A DNA stretch of 64,000 nucleotides from a virus. The notes beneath the pieces are model-generated. The model was not told the DNA's origin and made no database searches. It was given only the letters and a program-made list of their open reading frames with translations. The position numbers and the translations under genes are program-made. The stretch's first letter is position 1. Each line of letters opens with the position of its first letter. Below, in pieces: positions 29,901-37,471 of the stretch. The stretch spans positions 1 through 64,000 of the IMG/VR virus record IMGVR_UViG_3300031216_000012; one strand, given 5' to 3'.

Positions 29901-32900
29901 GGCACGGGCGCATGCTGCGAAGAAAGGGCAGTTCTATCCGAGCGACCCGCACAGTGAAATGGCACTGGCTTACATCCTGCACAGCCAGGGTAAGCTGGAT
30001 CTGACACCAGCGCAGGCGGCACCACTGCGTGCAGCGACGCGCTGGTTCCACGAGATCACCGGTAAGGTCCACCAGAGCGACCAGGCGGTCGAAGTGCTCA
30101 ACGCAATCCAACAAGACTTGTTTGGCGCACGGACCAACGAGGTGCAGGCCCAGGCGAAGAAGGGCAGCAAGTTGGCGAACGCCGAATACGTGCTGGAGTC
30201 GGCCCAGCTGCAGAAGCTCGCCCAGCTCGAGGCGCTAGGTCGGCTGGACGACACCAACTCGCCTGAGCGGATCGACCAGATGGTCGACGCTCTGCCGAAC
30301 CACCTGTTCCCGCAGCGGATGAAAGATGCGCTGAAGGACGACATCAAGGCTGGGGTCTTTACCAAGAAGTTCCTGGACCAGTTCAAGAACGAGAGTGATT
30401 TCGTGCTCAACCCGGACAAGCAGTTCGCCGTCACGGAGTTCGTAGGTACGGCGCCGCTGCAGAACTCCGCCAGAGCGGTGTACAACAATCTGGCCGGCGC
30501 GAAGCAGTACCTGCGTAACAGTCTGCTTGGCCGAGGCGTGCTGGGGCAGGCGATGCGCAGCCGCGGTTCACGGAGCGCGGCGGTGCAGTCGTTCCAGCAG
30601 GCGCTCTACACGGACGTGCTGCAGGAGGGCGGAGCAGAAGGCTTCGTCAATGCCAAAGACCGCGCCTCGGGCGCACGGCAGTCGGAGTGGGAGTCGATTT
30701 ACGACACCCTGACTGTTGAGCAGCAGAAAGCGTTCCGCGAAGCGTTCCTCGGCCGCGAGACGCCAACAGACCCTGCCGTCAAAGCAGCGATCGCCCGGAC
30801 CAACCGCTTCATGCGCAGCATGCACAAGTACGGACAGGAAGTGGGCCTGCTCAAGCGGACCCGCTTCGATGAGAACTACCGGCCGTGGAGCTTCGACGCC
30901 GGCAAGGTCGATCGGCATGCCAACAAGCTGCTCGAAGCCTGGACGCACAAGCGCTACCGAAAAGAGTGGTGGAACGTGTACGCCGACCACTACCCGGAGC
31001 GTGTGGGCGACGCCAAGGACTTCGCCTCGGACACGGAGTTCGAGACCTACGTGCAGGCGTACATCGCCAGCATCGCGCTGGAGAACGGCTTTGTGGACGC
31101 TGCGCGGCCCGATCAGGATGAGATCGGTACGCGCCCCTACGTCGCCAACCTGAACCGCAGAGAGCTGGCGTTCCTAGACAACGAGAAGCTCGCACCGCCT
31201 GCTGACCGCAAGCTGCTTGCCTCCCTGTTCGATGACTCGATCAACACGACGATGGCGAAGTACATCGGCAGCATGGTGAAGCGGGTCGAGTACGTGCGGA
31301 AGTTCGGTGCCAACGACGAGAAGTATCTACAGCTGCGTGCCCAGGCCAAGGAGCAGGGCGCGACGCGGGAAGACCTCGCACTGATGGACGATATGATCCG
31401 CTCGGCAACAGGCCGGATCGGTCTCGAGGTGGCACCATTTTGGAAGAAGGTCGCCAGTCCGTTCAACTCGATGCTCCAGCCGATCCGCAACGACGACGGT
31501 ACACCGTTTGCGACGAAAGAGGACGCGATGCGGGTGCAGAAAGCCGAAGGTGTTCAGGGCACGGTCGAGAAAGTCGAAGGTGGCTTCGAGATCAAGCGTG
31601 ATATTACCGCGGACCCACGCCGATTTAGACAGAATATGAGTTGGCTGGTGGTGTATCAGAATTGGAGGATTTTGGCCTTGGCTGCGCTGACGAACGTGGC
31701 AGACTTGGCAGGCATCGCGTTTCGAACGGGCGACCTGCCCGTGGCATTTGGAGCGTACAAGGAAGGCGTGGGGAGGGTGTTCAAAGATGTGCGCGACAGG
31801 AAGCAGAGCCCGGAGACGCGCAAGGCGAACATGGACAGCGCAGAGCGCTTGGCAGTGGAGCTGGGGGCCGTAGCGCACGCGACGGTGTCGGAGCACCTGG
31901 GGCTGCAGTACGGCTCGGTGCACATGACCGGCAAGGCGAAGCGCTGGAACGACATCCTGTTCAAGTACAACGGAATGGAGTACCTGACGCGCGCGACGCG
32001 GATCATGGCAGTCTCAGCCGGCCGAGAGTTCTTGGCCAAGCAGGCCGCAGGCGCGGCGCGGGGCGACGCTGCGAGCATCGAAGCGCTGACCGAGCTGGGC
32101 CTGGACCCCGCCGACCTGCGCCTGACCGAAGAGGGCGGGCTCGACCTGCTGACGGGAGATGAGGTAAGAACGGCGCTGGAGGGGACGGAGTTCGGTTCGG
32201 CGCAGGGTGCATCCGCTGCCCAGGCAGAGGGGCAAGACGTAGGTGTCGCGGCGGCTGAGGTGGCTCGAGACGAGCGGGTGAGACGGGCATTGGCCCGTAT
32301 GGTGGATGAGAGCGTGCTGCGGCCGGCGAGCTGGCAGCGAGCGACGTGGATGAACGATCCGAACTGGCAGCTGTTCAGTCACCTAAAAGGGTTCATGTAC
32401 ACCTACCACGAGCGGGTGCTGCGTCGGATCATTGGGAAGGGGGTCTCAGGGAATCTGGGGCCGCTGGTGATGGCTGCAGGGTACGTGGGCACGATGATGG
32501 CCGCAGACCTGCTGCGAGAGATGATCCAGCACGGGCCAGAGGGGGACGACCGGAAGGAGCGCTGGGGCGTCAAGGAGCGGGTCGCAGACGGTATCCACCG
32601 CTCAGGGCTGTTGGGGATGTACACCGTGGTCCCTGACATGATGAAGACGCACGAGTTTGGTCGGTCTCAAATCGCTCAGGTAGGCGGGCCATTTACGAGC
32701 CAGCTTGAACAGCTGTACCGGGGGATGTTTGGCGCGGGCGATCCGTCTACGGCGCTCAAACGAGCGCTGCCCGGAAATCAGATTTACACAGATCCGTTTG
32801 TCAGTTGGGGTTCGTGGATCGTCGATCCTCGCGCTGCTGACCCGGCAAGTGGAGCTTTAGATGTGCCGCTAATACGCCCCGAAGTCTCTGAGGCTTTGGG

Positions 32901-32910
32901 CTCCAACTGA
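23941..32910 (+). CDS. Giant 2,989-residue polyvalent virion or ejection protein with metalloprotease motifs
   Basis: The largest gene of the window. Hydrophobic, Gly-rich segments near 200-220, 343-370, 436-455 and 2839-2858 could enter membranes. Two zincin-type motifs are visible: HERSH at 1437-1441 and HEIGH at 1600-1604, the second followed by EWFAD about 90 residues on, as in polyvalent phage proteins with a gluzincin domain. Residues about 1778-1905 (FIGRGSASSSTNAYAK, VFVSAEGNRGGRIG) resemble a Rossmann/SLOG-like nucleotide-binding domain and lie in DNA of visibly lower GC than the flanks. It is probably packaged and ejected to protect or prepare the incoming genome. Domain names are inference. 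Confidence 0.75.
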   Translation: MATDDRKADSESINRSLRSFNIDAPAIPDGGYTDAQFDALDKVHVEANRRRNEGGSYVQQRQAERDEVARAQQEAEQSLLRNLLDTARQPQETAQTNPAEFANFDAQVDSDRLDDMAYRDRTSQFGKGLRSAGQQLLATGPGVEAIARGWAGDEEGATAAARRAGDRLNRAAELGPQQSLSGVMDGDDEFGDWVAGALGQQAPILATFIGTGVVGGLAGRVTQKSIERGVLRTVTEQRGAAVAARNVQQEALRRASQAYVSTQSRRSGGQAARAVSRRDTADNAVRQIQQEGQEWIRRTAAQGPRRETVYSTVAAGATGVPLYSADTSQFLIDPDAEGSIRYKAAVALTGATIASLASIAPTVAVLRRLGLGTQAAHMQQLAAQSAFRRLPAEGGKQALLEGSAEVAAEVGKTWTHSWINDNIDVFGAEQMAGYIESAAVGAMLGGGLGTATSVRPGDFKELGSFMMRFREPGPTEMATMERRGDAETAHSRKKNAPENARAQEQYDSLDDDIRAQMSFPEFLNSLRTDQGRTIALGRLVEGMDSTEAGTYLRLLIDPDAENIAATGVDMPGGAQSMGDTAYQRLAQSVGEENMAVLLEAGRQQMTASTVTMLREDLKMLNTMELTPEQARATNTRIQNARDLLARLEQQAADAGMPESPMASQIDELIPGLYRDASDTSETTTPRGVEDESTQDTQAVQEGIERADAGREQNDFLAGTQEAETNLTLPFAENDRAAGVDARTATKAGRQRLGTVGAVWAKGGDAAKNAQSINKDAGGDPANPPARVETLDRAMDLAELSAEDKIAAARELWDGKNKFQRGQLQEQTGREAETSKEAIQSVEEANIMLGQFETVVSERLPDGLSGREQRSFSAREVDSFVIPEGKRLDNVGVAEATTPKETEESVVAREAASQEGRPEPKPVMKDAPVRVNLISAVQRMIGRLDDMERTGPKGDKSKTKGAAETSETTDNTGNISMSNIARALNQAVADLREKGINIDVDSLPADTVVFKRAGREAVTAGEVLTRDKGRRETAQKTAAASIRDLETQKAGIEAALKEGGNKERVAKLRADLKRNERAFAAKRKERQKVVNELNARARQLESELDRVERALETDSKGELIGEISKGIKAFRGTSDRDLSTQELSVKNALRIAMDILTAPTVERSKSALMRARKRISDAEAKIAAHDLLGALDRLTLKARFYNGGMRRKAVMREFVANELKGLNEISFNDPFAVETAAFGDQVASSSEVLSSAEANTLQVENRIDQLRELTDALDGRIEAAETPEVRAEQERLKEELMEELDLLVSLTDDKAKYELESREASQFEGPTKRSGKGSKGNAAEKPSAKNTDLDALVKSGKAILKDDTYYVTDAEATPYVAGSTSDGKIYVNIALSKSQPLEIYIQNSDQKVEMLRRLGVSAAQFASLFKSQREVNAFLRDHERSHLQNRDREVYPRKEDGSFDLMHPDAVAIEARATIDGLTAAQKQQLEKMQAPSAKKQRAQVKALEAVASRMSNETSTEQRQAEAKFADGVIKGLKLAQVTMGSVLSNAEAAERVQGKNIDLNAHDGLSFTTMNRDTGEITVDIWVNESITDPAERMGVLNHEIGHAVVTSSAFKLSTEDARSLVGAYNKWRKENKEGSVGATIKSKRSLLNMLDARVNDPRQLKDLSQVERDNLLDFQEWFADNVGRWIETNKRPRGVIEKFFSSIAQALRILMRTNRDAGLPDSTVASVLNNMWDSKQPNGHVRKFSLWKRLEQHTELSKIKVEGATAKPLRVELPKKTRFAAKDQRKADLALTWARDGGGRNLFIGRGSASSSTNAYAKAYGKNANVGRYKDGDAVFVSAEGNRGGRIGPDFKELKAAADAGVVFITDNKANRNRPYNKGEREVADFLLENGYKEGVQEGVWHKEGKPRNKKPSFSEVYEEIRAQYKGEIDPKRALTGAVEAAVSPSSIEAFWGVRDYIIGKMSSKERMTIGRALTSSKVQRQMNQARAHAAKKGQFYPSDPHSEMALAYILHSQGKLDLTPAQAAPLRAATRWFHEITGKVHQSDQAVEVLNAIQQDLFGARTNEVQAQAKKGSKLANAEYVLESAQLQKLAQLEALGRLDDTNSPERIDQMVDALPNHLFPQRMKDALKDDIKAGVFTKKFLDQFKNESDFVLNPDKQFAVTEFVGTAPLQNSARAVYNNLAGAKQYLRNSLLGRGVLGQAMRSRGSRSAAVQSFQQALYTDVLQEGGAEGFVNAKDRASGARQSEWESIYDTLTVEQQKAFREAFLGRETPTDPAVKAAIARTNRFMRSMHKYGQEVGLLKRTRFDENYRPWSFDAGKVDRHANKLLEAWTHKRYRKEWWNVYADHYPERVGDAKDFASDTEFETYVQAYIASIALENGFVDAARPDQDEIGTRPYVANLNRRELAFLDNEKLAPPADRKLLASLFDDSINTTMAKYIGSMVKRVEYVRKFGANDEKYLQLRAQAKEQGATREDLALMDDMIRSATGRIGLEVAPFWKKVASPFNSMLQPIRNDDGTPFATKEDAMRVQKAEGVQGTVEKVEGGFEIKRDITADPRRFRQNMSWLVVYQNWRILALAALTNVADLAGIAFRTGDLPVAFGAYKEGVGRVFKDVRDRKQSPETRKANMDSAERLAVELGAVAHATVSEHLGLQYGSVHMTGKAKRWNDILFKYNGMEYLTRATRIMAVSAGREFLAKQAAGAARGDAASIEALTELGLDPADLRLTEEGGLDLLTGDEVRTALEGTEFGSAQGASAAQAEGQDVGVAAAEVARDERVRRALARMVDESVLRPASWQRATWMNDPNWQLFSHLKGFMYTYHERVLRRIIGKGVSGNLGPLVMAAGYVGTMMAADLLREMIQHGPEGDDRKERWGVKERVADGIHRSGLLGMYTVVPDMMKTHEFGRSQIAQVGGPFTSQLEQLYRGMFGAGDPSTALKRALPGNQIYTDPFVSWGSWIVDPRAADPASGALDVPLIRPEVSEALGSN

Positions 32911-32922
32911 CGGAGAACCATC

Positions 32923-34170
32923 ATGAAGATCGATTTTGACATCCCGCAGTCTGTGCGGGACGAGTTGACTGGTGCCCAAATCGAAGCACTGGAAGCGGTG
33001 TATCGGTACGGTAATCCCAACGCGGCGGGCGGAGCGATAGGTAAAAACCCCAGTTCCTTTACTCGGCTGTACAAGCGGGCTCAAAAAGTGTGCACGCGGC
33101 TTGGGTGGTCGCCTGAGCACAGCCTGGTAAATCCTATTGCGCCTGGTAACAAGCTGGCGCGCCATTCGCAGTATTACGACGCAGACGGAGTACCTACGAA
33201 CCGCTGGGTGATCCAGACACCGGATGACCGGCAGAAAGAAGCAGTGCTGCTCGCTGCTGCCGAGGCGATGGCAGAGGATCTGCCCGACATCCCAGTGTCG
33301 AAAGGGCCGACGAAAAAAGGGCTGGACGCTGACATCATTCCGTGGATCAACATTGGTGACGCGCACATCGGCATGGTGGCGCACGAGGCAGAGACCGGCG
33401 CCAACTTCGACCTAAAGATTGCTGAGCGGGAGCTGTGCAAGGCGGTAGCAATCCTACTCGAAGAGACAGGCAACCACGAGCGCTGTGTGATCAACGATCT
33501 GGGGGACGCGACACACTATGAGAACTTTGCCGGCATTACGGAAGCGGGCGGGCACGCGCTGGATTACGACGGTCGATTCCCGAAGATGATTAAGACGTAT
33601 ATTCGAATCATGCGGTTCATCATCGAAAAAGCACTTCAGAAATTCAAGCAAGTCGATGTCATTGTGAACCAGGGCAACCACTCTCGGACCAACGACATTT
33701 GGATGGCCGAGTATATACGAGGGGTATATGGGCACTCCGATCGAGTTAACGTGCTCAACAACGATACGGTGTTCATCGGCTATCGAATGGGGAACACGTT
33801 TGTGTTGTCGCACCACTCAGACAAGTGCAAGCCAGACAGGCTGGCTGAAGTGATGAGCACAGACTTTAGGCAAGACTGGGGCGAAACAGAGTACCACTAT
33901 ATTGACATCGGACACATCCACCACAAGATGACAAGCAAAGAACACCCAGGAGTGATGATTGAATCATTTAACATTCTTGCGAACAAGGATCTCTACGCGC
34001 ATGACAATGGGTACAGGTCGCGGCAGTCGATCACAGTGATTGATCGGAGCCGAAGTTGGGGAGAGTTAGGCCGAAGACTTCTGCCCGTCGAAAAAGTACG
34101 TCGAGCGCTACAGCACGAGACAGGGTCTGGAGTTTACATGCCTCCTGAAAAACGGGCATACACCGTATAA
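32923..34170 (+). CDS. Calcineurin-like metallophosphoesterase with N-terminal helical domain
   Basis: 415 residues. The two-metal phosphoesterase signature is complete: GDAHIG (Asp146, His148), NDLGDATH (Asp195), GNHSR (Asn252, His253), HHSD (His297-298) and GHIHH (His331, His333). Residues 1-65 form a helical, winged-helix-like segment (SVRDELTGAQIEALEAVYRY) that may bind DNA. Such enzymes hydrolyse phosphodiesters in nucleic acids or nucleotides. It is the last gene of the rightward arm; substrate and role in infection are unknown. Confidence 0.85.
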   Translation: MKIDFDIPQSVRDELTGAQIEALEAVYRYGNPNAAGGAIGKNPSSFTRLYKRAQKVCTRLGWSPEHSLVNPIAPGNKLARHSQYYDADGVPTNRWVIQTPDDRQKEAVLLAAAEAMAEDLPDIPVSKGPTKKGLDADIIPWINIGDAHIGMVAHEAETGANFDLKIAERELCKAVAILLEETGNHERCVINDLGDATHYENFAGITEAGGHALDYDGRFPKMIKTYIRIMRFIIEKALQKFKQVDVIVNQGNHSRTNDIWMAEYIRGVYGHSDRVNVLNNDTVFIGYRMGNTFVLSHHSDKCKPDRLAEVMSTDFRQDWGETEYHYIDIGHIHHKMTSKEHPGVMIESFNILANKDLYAHDNGYRSRQSITVIDRSRSWGELGRRLLPVEKVRRALQHETGSGVYMPPEKRAYTV

Positions 34171-34172
34171 GA

Positions 34173-34236
34173 TTTGCCCCCTCCCAGGCCGGGTAGCGTG
34201 TGAACCCCGGCTGAGGGTAGGGTGGGAGGGGGCAAA
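34173..34236. terminator. Long nested hairpin between convergent arms
   Basis: A perfect 14-bp stem pairs 34173-34186 (TTTGCCCCCTCCCA) with 34223-34236 and encloses a second stem, GCCGGG 34188-34193 with 34206-34211. It lies three bases after the last rightward gene and about 110 bases from the end of the leftward arm, so a bidirectional transcription barrier is likely, although no strong T-run follows on either strand. No gene is seen in the rest of 34237-34347. Confidence 0.65.
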
Positions 34237-34347
34237 AGCAAATCGTAATAGTTGTCGAATTAGCAGCTGAACGCCGCGTAAAACGTCAGATGTGGCGTCT
34301 TCGGCCGGGAACTCCCAACTCTATCGACTTCCGCCATTGCCGCGCCG

Positions 34348-34704
34348 TCAGGCGATGCCGTATTCTAAATCAACTCCAGTGACGTCGCCGTTCTCATCGG
34401 TCACCTCGAAAAACGTTGCATGAGAGTCTGGATCTTGCATAATCTTTTTCGCTTGCTCAGCAGCTTCTTTCGGGGTGTAAGCGTCGATGTCGATTTTCCA
34501 CTCCACGATATAGTTAAAAGGGCCGCAAGCAAACACAACACCGATGTCTCTTTCGAACTCCCACTTGCCTATTAAGTCAGTGTTTTTTGCTACGGCTACA
34601 ATTTTGCGAAAGTCGTGTTCAAAGCGAGCGGCGCCTGAATCAATGCAGGCACGGCTCCATTTTCCGATAGTGCCATACAAAATATCATGATCTTCCATCA
34701 TCAC
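34348..34704 (-). CDS. Hypothetical protein, last gene of the leftward arm
   Basis: 118 residues beginning with three Met codons. The C-terminal half (VEWKIDIDAYTPKEAAEQAK followed by FFEVTDENGDVTGVDL) resembles a small domain seen in phage and plasmid accessory proteins. No catalytic motif. Its start overlaps the upstream stop, showing co-translation with 34701-35003. Confidence 0.6.
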   Translation of the reverse strand: MMMEDHDILYGTIGKWSRACIDSGAARFEHDFRKIVAVAKNTDLIGKWEFERDIGVVFACGPFNYIVEWKIDIDAYTPKEAAEQAKKIMQDPDSHATFFEVTDENGDVTGVDLEYGIA

Positions 34705-35003
34705 TCTCCAATCAGTAATTTGTCGGGGTCAACGCCCAAGGAACGCGCCAAGGCACGATCTTCATTTTTGCGTACAGCAAAGCGGTTTTCTTGTTCTTTG
34801 TTTTGCTGAATGGAACTACCGGCACGGGTAGCCGCTGCTGCAACAGCCCGCCGTTTGTGGTCAGCAGCGTCGCCTTTCCAGCCCATCGGGGTAAAGGCCG
34901 ACGCTGTCTTAGGCGCTTTGTCCAGCTTTTCTTGCCGGTCTTGATCGTACAGGCGATCGGCGGCGTCGCCAAAGTCTTCGCCGGGGTAGGGTTGGTTACT
35001 CAT
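34701..35003 (-). CDS. Hypothetical charged protein
   Basis: 100 residues. I chose ATG 35003 because a GAGGA site lies about nine bases upstream; an in-frame ATG exists at 35018. Highly charged and soluble, rich in Asp, Lys and Ala (RRAVAAAATRAG), with no motif. The stop overlaps the next start. Confidence 0.6.
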   Translation of the reverse strand: MSNQPYPGEDFGDAADRLYDQDRQEKLDKAPKTASAFTPMGWKGDAADHKRRAVAAAATRAGSSIQQNKEQENRFAVRKNEDRALARSLGVDPDKLLIGE

Positions 35004-35172
35004 CTTCGATGTCCTCAATAGAAGTTGATTCGCAGTTTATGCAGTATTGCTCATCGAGCTCGATACACTCAGGCATGTCAAAACAGTTCTTAGTAGGGTT
35101 CCACCATAAAGTGACGTCGAGCCCGATAATGGCTTCGTTGTCGTCGCACTCGGTGCAGCGTTTGATAGTCAT
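34996..35172 (-). CDS. 58-residue zinc-ribbon-like protein
   Basis: ATG at 35172 and stop TAA at 34996-34998, overlapping genes at both ends. The peptide has CTEC at residues 6-9 and CINC at 44-47, a two-knuckle arrangement expected for a zinc ribbon, joined by an acidic linker. Such small zinc proteins often bind nucleic acid or a host enzyme. Identity beyond the fold is unknown. Confidence 0.6.
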   Translation of the reverse strand: MTIKRCTECDDNEAIIGLDVTLWWNPTKNCFDMPECIELDEQYCINCESTSIEDIEDE

Positions 35173-35492
35173 GGTATGAAGATGTCCTCTTTCGTTGCAA
35201 AGTCTTGGTCGTCAGGCCACGTCGAGCCTTCAGGAATCAGCCAGACATCACCGTCTTGATAAAGCTGAAACCTCTCGCCGGTATGACGGTCGGTAATTAC
35301 AGCGGCGTTTTCGATGCGGTCCCAGGTTTCCCAGTACCACTCGTGGCCTGGGCCTGCTTCGAGGATGGCCCACTCTTCGTCGCTAACGCCGTCGACAGAA
35401 GCGCGGTCGATGACGTGAGCAAACGCTTGGGGGATGTACTGCCCTCTTGATCCATCAAGGAACAGGACGGAGTTTTTCGGTCTGTTGGTCAT
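35169..35492 (-). CDS. Hypothetical acidic protein
   Basis: 107 residues, overlapping both neighbours by about four bases. Aromatic and acidic (WAILEAGPGHEWYWETWDRI), with no membrane helix or recognisable motif. Part of an operon of small accessory genes. Confidence 0.6.
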   Translation of the reverse strand: MTNRPKNSVLFLDGSRGQYIPQAFAHVIDRASVDGVSDEEWAILEAGPGHEWYWETWDRIENAAVITDRHTGERFQLYQDGDVWLIPEGSTWPDDQDFATKEDIFIP

Positions 35493-35764
35493 ACGTGTTC
35501 TCCTTCAGTGGTTGGCAGTCCGTCGATAATCTCGATACCGTCGCTGCGCATCTGGTTGATCAGCGTTTCGCCGAGCCAATAGATGGTAGCTGCAGATAGT
35601 TCGACGGTCGCCGCAGTGTCGCTATGAAGCCGGCCGGAATGGATGGCGTAGGGGAGCGGAGCCTCCCACGTGTGTTCTCCTATGAAGCGCCAGACCAGCC
35701 ATTCATCGCCGTCCCACGTCACAATCAGGTTCAGGTCGGAGTCGATGTACTCGGTCGGTGTCAT
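35489..35764 (-). CDS. Hypothetical protein
   Basis: 91 residues with an AGGAGAAC site upstream (35774-35767 on the minus strand). Trp-rich and acidic (WDGDEWLVWRFIGEHTWEAP). No family recognised. The 60 bases to the next upstream gene hold only the ribosome-binding site. Confidence 0.55.
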   Translation of the reverse strand: MTPTEYIDSDLNLIVTWDGDEWLVWRFIGEHTWEAPLPYAIHSGRLHSDTAATVELSAATIYWLGETLINQMRSDGIEIIDGLPTTEGEHV

Positions 35765-35824
35765 ACGTGTTCTCCTTCACCCGTAGGCGTGGTATAACGC
35801 TGTCGAGCAGTATTTGTTTTCTGT

Positions 35825-36121
35825 TCATATTGAGTTCTCCCTTGGTGTAGACAATGACCAGTCACCGTAGAACTTTCCGTCTGCTTCTATCATGTCGTCT
35901 CTAAACGACATGCGCAGTTGGTTTTCGTCCCAGCTATCCCAACCTGTGATTTTTTTTGCTTTCAAATACGCTTCGCGATTTTCAAAAGCAATTGTATAGT
36001 CGGTCATGTAGGTGACGATAAAAGATGTAACCCCTTCGATGGGTTCAGCCTCAAAGCCCCAATCGTCCATTACTTGGCCTGAATCATCTCGGCCGTGATA
36101 AAGCTGCAGCGTCATATTCAT
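35825..36121 (-). CDS. Hypothetical acidic protein
   Basis: 98 residues from ATG 36121, which overlaps the upstream stop (ATGA); the in-frame ATG at 36154 would overlap the neighbour by 37 bases and is less likely. Asp/Glu- and Trp-rich (ITGWDSWDENQLRMSFRDDM). Not recognised. Confidence 0.55.
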   Translation of the reverse strand: MNMTLQLYHGRDDSGQVMDDWGFEAEPIEGVTSFIVTYMTDYTIAFENREAYLKAKKITGWDSWDENQLRMSFRDDMIEADGKFYGDWSLSTPRENSI

Positions 36122-36405
36122 GACCGTTCTCCCCAGTTGAGTTGGTGGTGCCACTGGGTCAGCGTTCCGATAACATCGGCGCCGCTAACGTCTTCGTCAT
36201 CTGCCTCCAACCAAGGAAACCGATCGACCAGCACTGCGGCCAACTGGTCGGGCGGGAACGGGCCGATGTAAGTCGGCAAGTAGCCTGTTTCTCGGCAGTG
36301 GTCGAAGTATTCTTCTGTATTGTCGAACTCAGAGACTTCTCTCCACTCTCCCTGCCCTCGAAACTGGCCAGGGCCGGCGCGTTTAATCCATTGCTTGTTA
36401 TCCAT
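36118..36405 (-). CDS. Hypothetical protein
   Basis: 95 residues. Starts KQWIKRAGPGQFRGQGEWRE and has an acidic C-terminal half (LEADDEDVSGADVIG). Overlaps genes at both ends. Not recognised. Confidence 0.55.
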   Translation of the reverse strand: MDNKQWIKRAGPGQFRGQGEWREVSEFDNTEEYFDHCRETGYLPTYIGPFPPDQLAAVLVDRFPWLEADDEDVSGADVIGTLTQWHHQLNWGERS

Positions 36406-36700
36406 TCTGCGTCTCCACGATGTCGATGATGTTATGAGGTACGGTGATGATCACCAGCACCTCGTCGTCTGCGTTCTTGATCTTGATGTAGCCGGAAGGC
36501 CCAACAACAGGCATGTCGCCTACGCCTGCTTCGAGAACAAACTTCTCATCTACGCAGGCTTTGGCAAACTCACCGAAGGCTTTGGCAGCACGCTTGGCTT
36601 GCGCAGCGGTCGTTTTGCTCGCTTTGCTTTTGTTGAGGATGATGCTGAAGTTGGACTGACTACCCGCTTCTTTCACGAGGTCGTACAGATTGTCGCTCAT
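36398..36700 (-). CDS. Hypothetical protein
   Basis: 100 residues from ATG 36700, with AAAGGA upstream. The N-terminal half is Lys/Ala-rich and helical (SKASKTTAAQAKRAAKAFGE); the C-terminal half predicts beta strands ending in VLVIITVPHNI. Not recognised. Confidence 0.55.
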   Translation of the reverse strand: MSDNLYDLVKEAGSQSNFSIILNKSKASKTTAAQAKRAAKAFGEFAKACVDEKFVLEAGVGDMPVVGPSGYIKIKNADDEVLVIITVPHNIIDIVETQNG

Positions 36701-36914
36701 AAAAATCGATTCCTTTGTAGGTTTTGAGGAACTTCCACTTGCCGAGAGCAACGTCTCGCGTGTGCAGGTCGATGATAGCCCAGGGCACATCACTTGTTCG
36801 AACGAGTTTTAAAGTTCCGATTGTTTTGGTGTGTAGACTTTTCTCGCCAACGAGCATTCTGCTCACCACCTCTCGAAGTTTTTCCTTGTCCGAACTTGCC
36901 AGGGAAGCGCTCAT
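36660..36914 (-). CDS. Hypothetical protein
   Basis: 84 residues; its 3' end overlaps the next gene by 41 bases. Charged and soluble (SDKEKLREVVSRMLVGEKSL). The overlap is longer than usual here, so the true stop context deserves care, but no better frame covers this stretch. Confidence 0.45.
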   Translation of the reverse strand: MSASLASSDKEKLREVVSRMLVGEKSLHTKTIGTLKLVRTSDVPWAIIDLHTRDVALGKWKFLKTYKGIDFYERQSVRPRERSG

Positions 36915-36920
36915 GGTGAT

Positions 36921-37001
36921 TTACCCGACTAATTTGACGAAGAAAGAGATCAAGGAAATGCAGTCCAGTATAAATGTAATCCAGGGTACGATGGAGGCCA
37001 T
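36921..37001 (-). CDS. 26-residue membrane microprotein
   Basis: ATG 37001 to TAA 36921-36923, with AGGAG eight bases upstream on the minus strand. The peptide is almost entirely hydrophobic (PWITFILDCISLISFFVKLV) and would span the membrane once. It sits exactly in the gap between 36914 and 37028. Function unknown; small phage membrane peptides often modulate host membrane processes. Confidence 0.5.
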   Translation of the reverse strand: MASIVPWITFILDCISLISFFVKLVG

Positions 37002-37027
37002 ATAGTTTTCTCCTGTTCATGGGAACC

Positions 37028-37468
37028 TTAGTTGTTGATGTTTTGGGTTGTTTCTCTCACTTGTTCATAACTCATCACACCTGCTTTTGAAAAAGCAGGC
37101 CCGTCAGCTTTTATTCGAAAGAACAGGTAGGTGTCTCGCGTTTTAAACCCGCACAGCACGTAGCAGGCGAAGCCCATTGCCGCTTTCCCTTTGAGCCATT
37201 TTCGTTGGAGTGCGGAGCACAGTGAATCCCACACGTACATTACGTCTTCATCCTTGCCGACTACGGATTGTTTTGGCCAGTGCTTGCCTTCCACAAACGC
37301 AGTTTGCGCAGGCCAGTGAATGCTGCCACCCTCTTTCAAGGGGAAAAACATGTCCCAGTCTGGTCGACCGCCACGAAATGCGTTATTGGTCTTTTCGATT
37401 TCAATGCCAAGATCAGCTTCGAGCTTCTTCTTGACGCGGTTAAGCATCGTGTTCTCTGGTGTTGCCAT
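37028..37468 (-). CDS. Possible PD-(D/E)xK nuclease (VRR-NUC-like)
   Basis: 146 residues. GRPDW (Asp37) followed by FVEGK (Glu60, Lys62) is the G-x-PD...ExK pattern of VRR-NUC and related restriction-fold nucleases, here with a basic helical N-terminus (MLNRVKKKLEADLG). It would process branched DNA during replication or recombination. The assignment rests on the motif only; 37472-38110 precedes it in the operon. Confidence 0.4.
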   Translation of the reverse strand: MATPENTMLNRVKKKLEADLGIEIEKTNNAFRGGRPDWDMFFPLKEGGSIHWPAQTAFVEGKHWPKQSVVGKDEDVMYVWDSLCSALQRKWLKGKAAMGFACYVLCGFKTRDTYLFFRIKADGPAFSKAGVMSYEQVRETTQNINN

Positions 37469-37471
37469 ACA

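Noticed and set aside
36790-37020. 76-codon leftward frame starting MNRRKLYG
   Set aside because: It overlaps two better supported frames, and its start lies on the ribosome-binding site used by the 26-residue membrane ORF.
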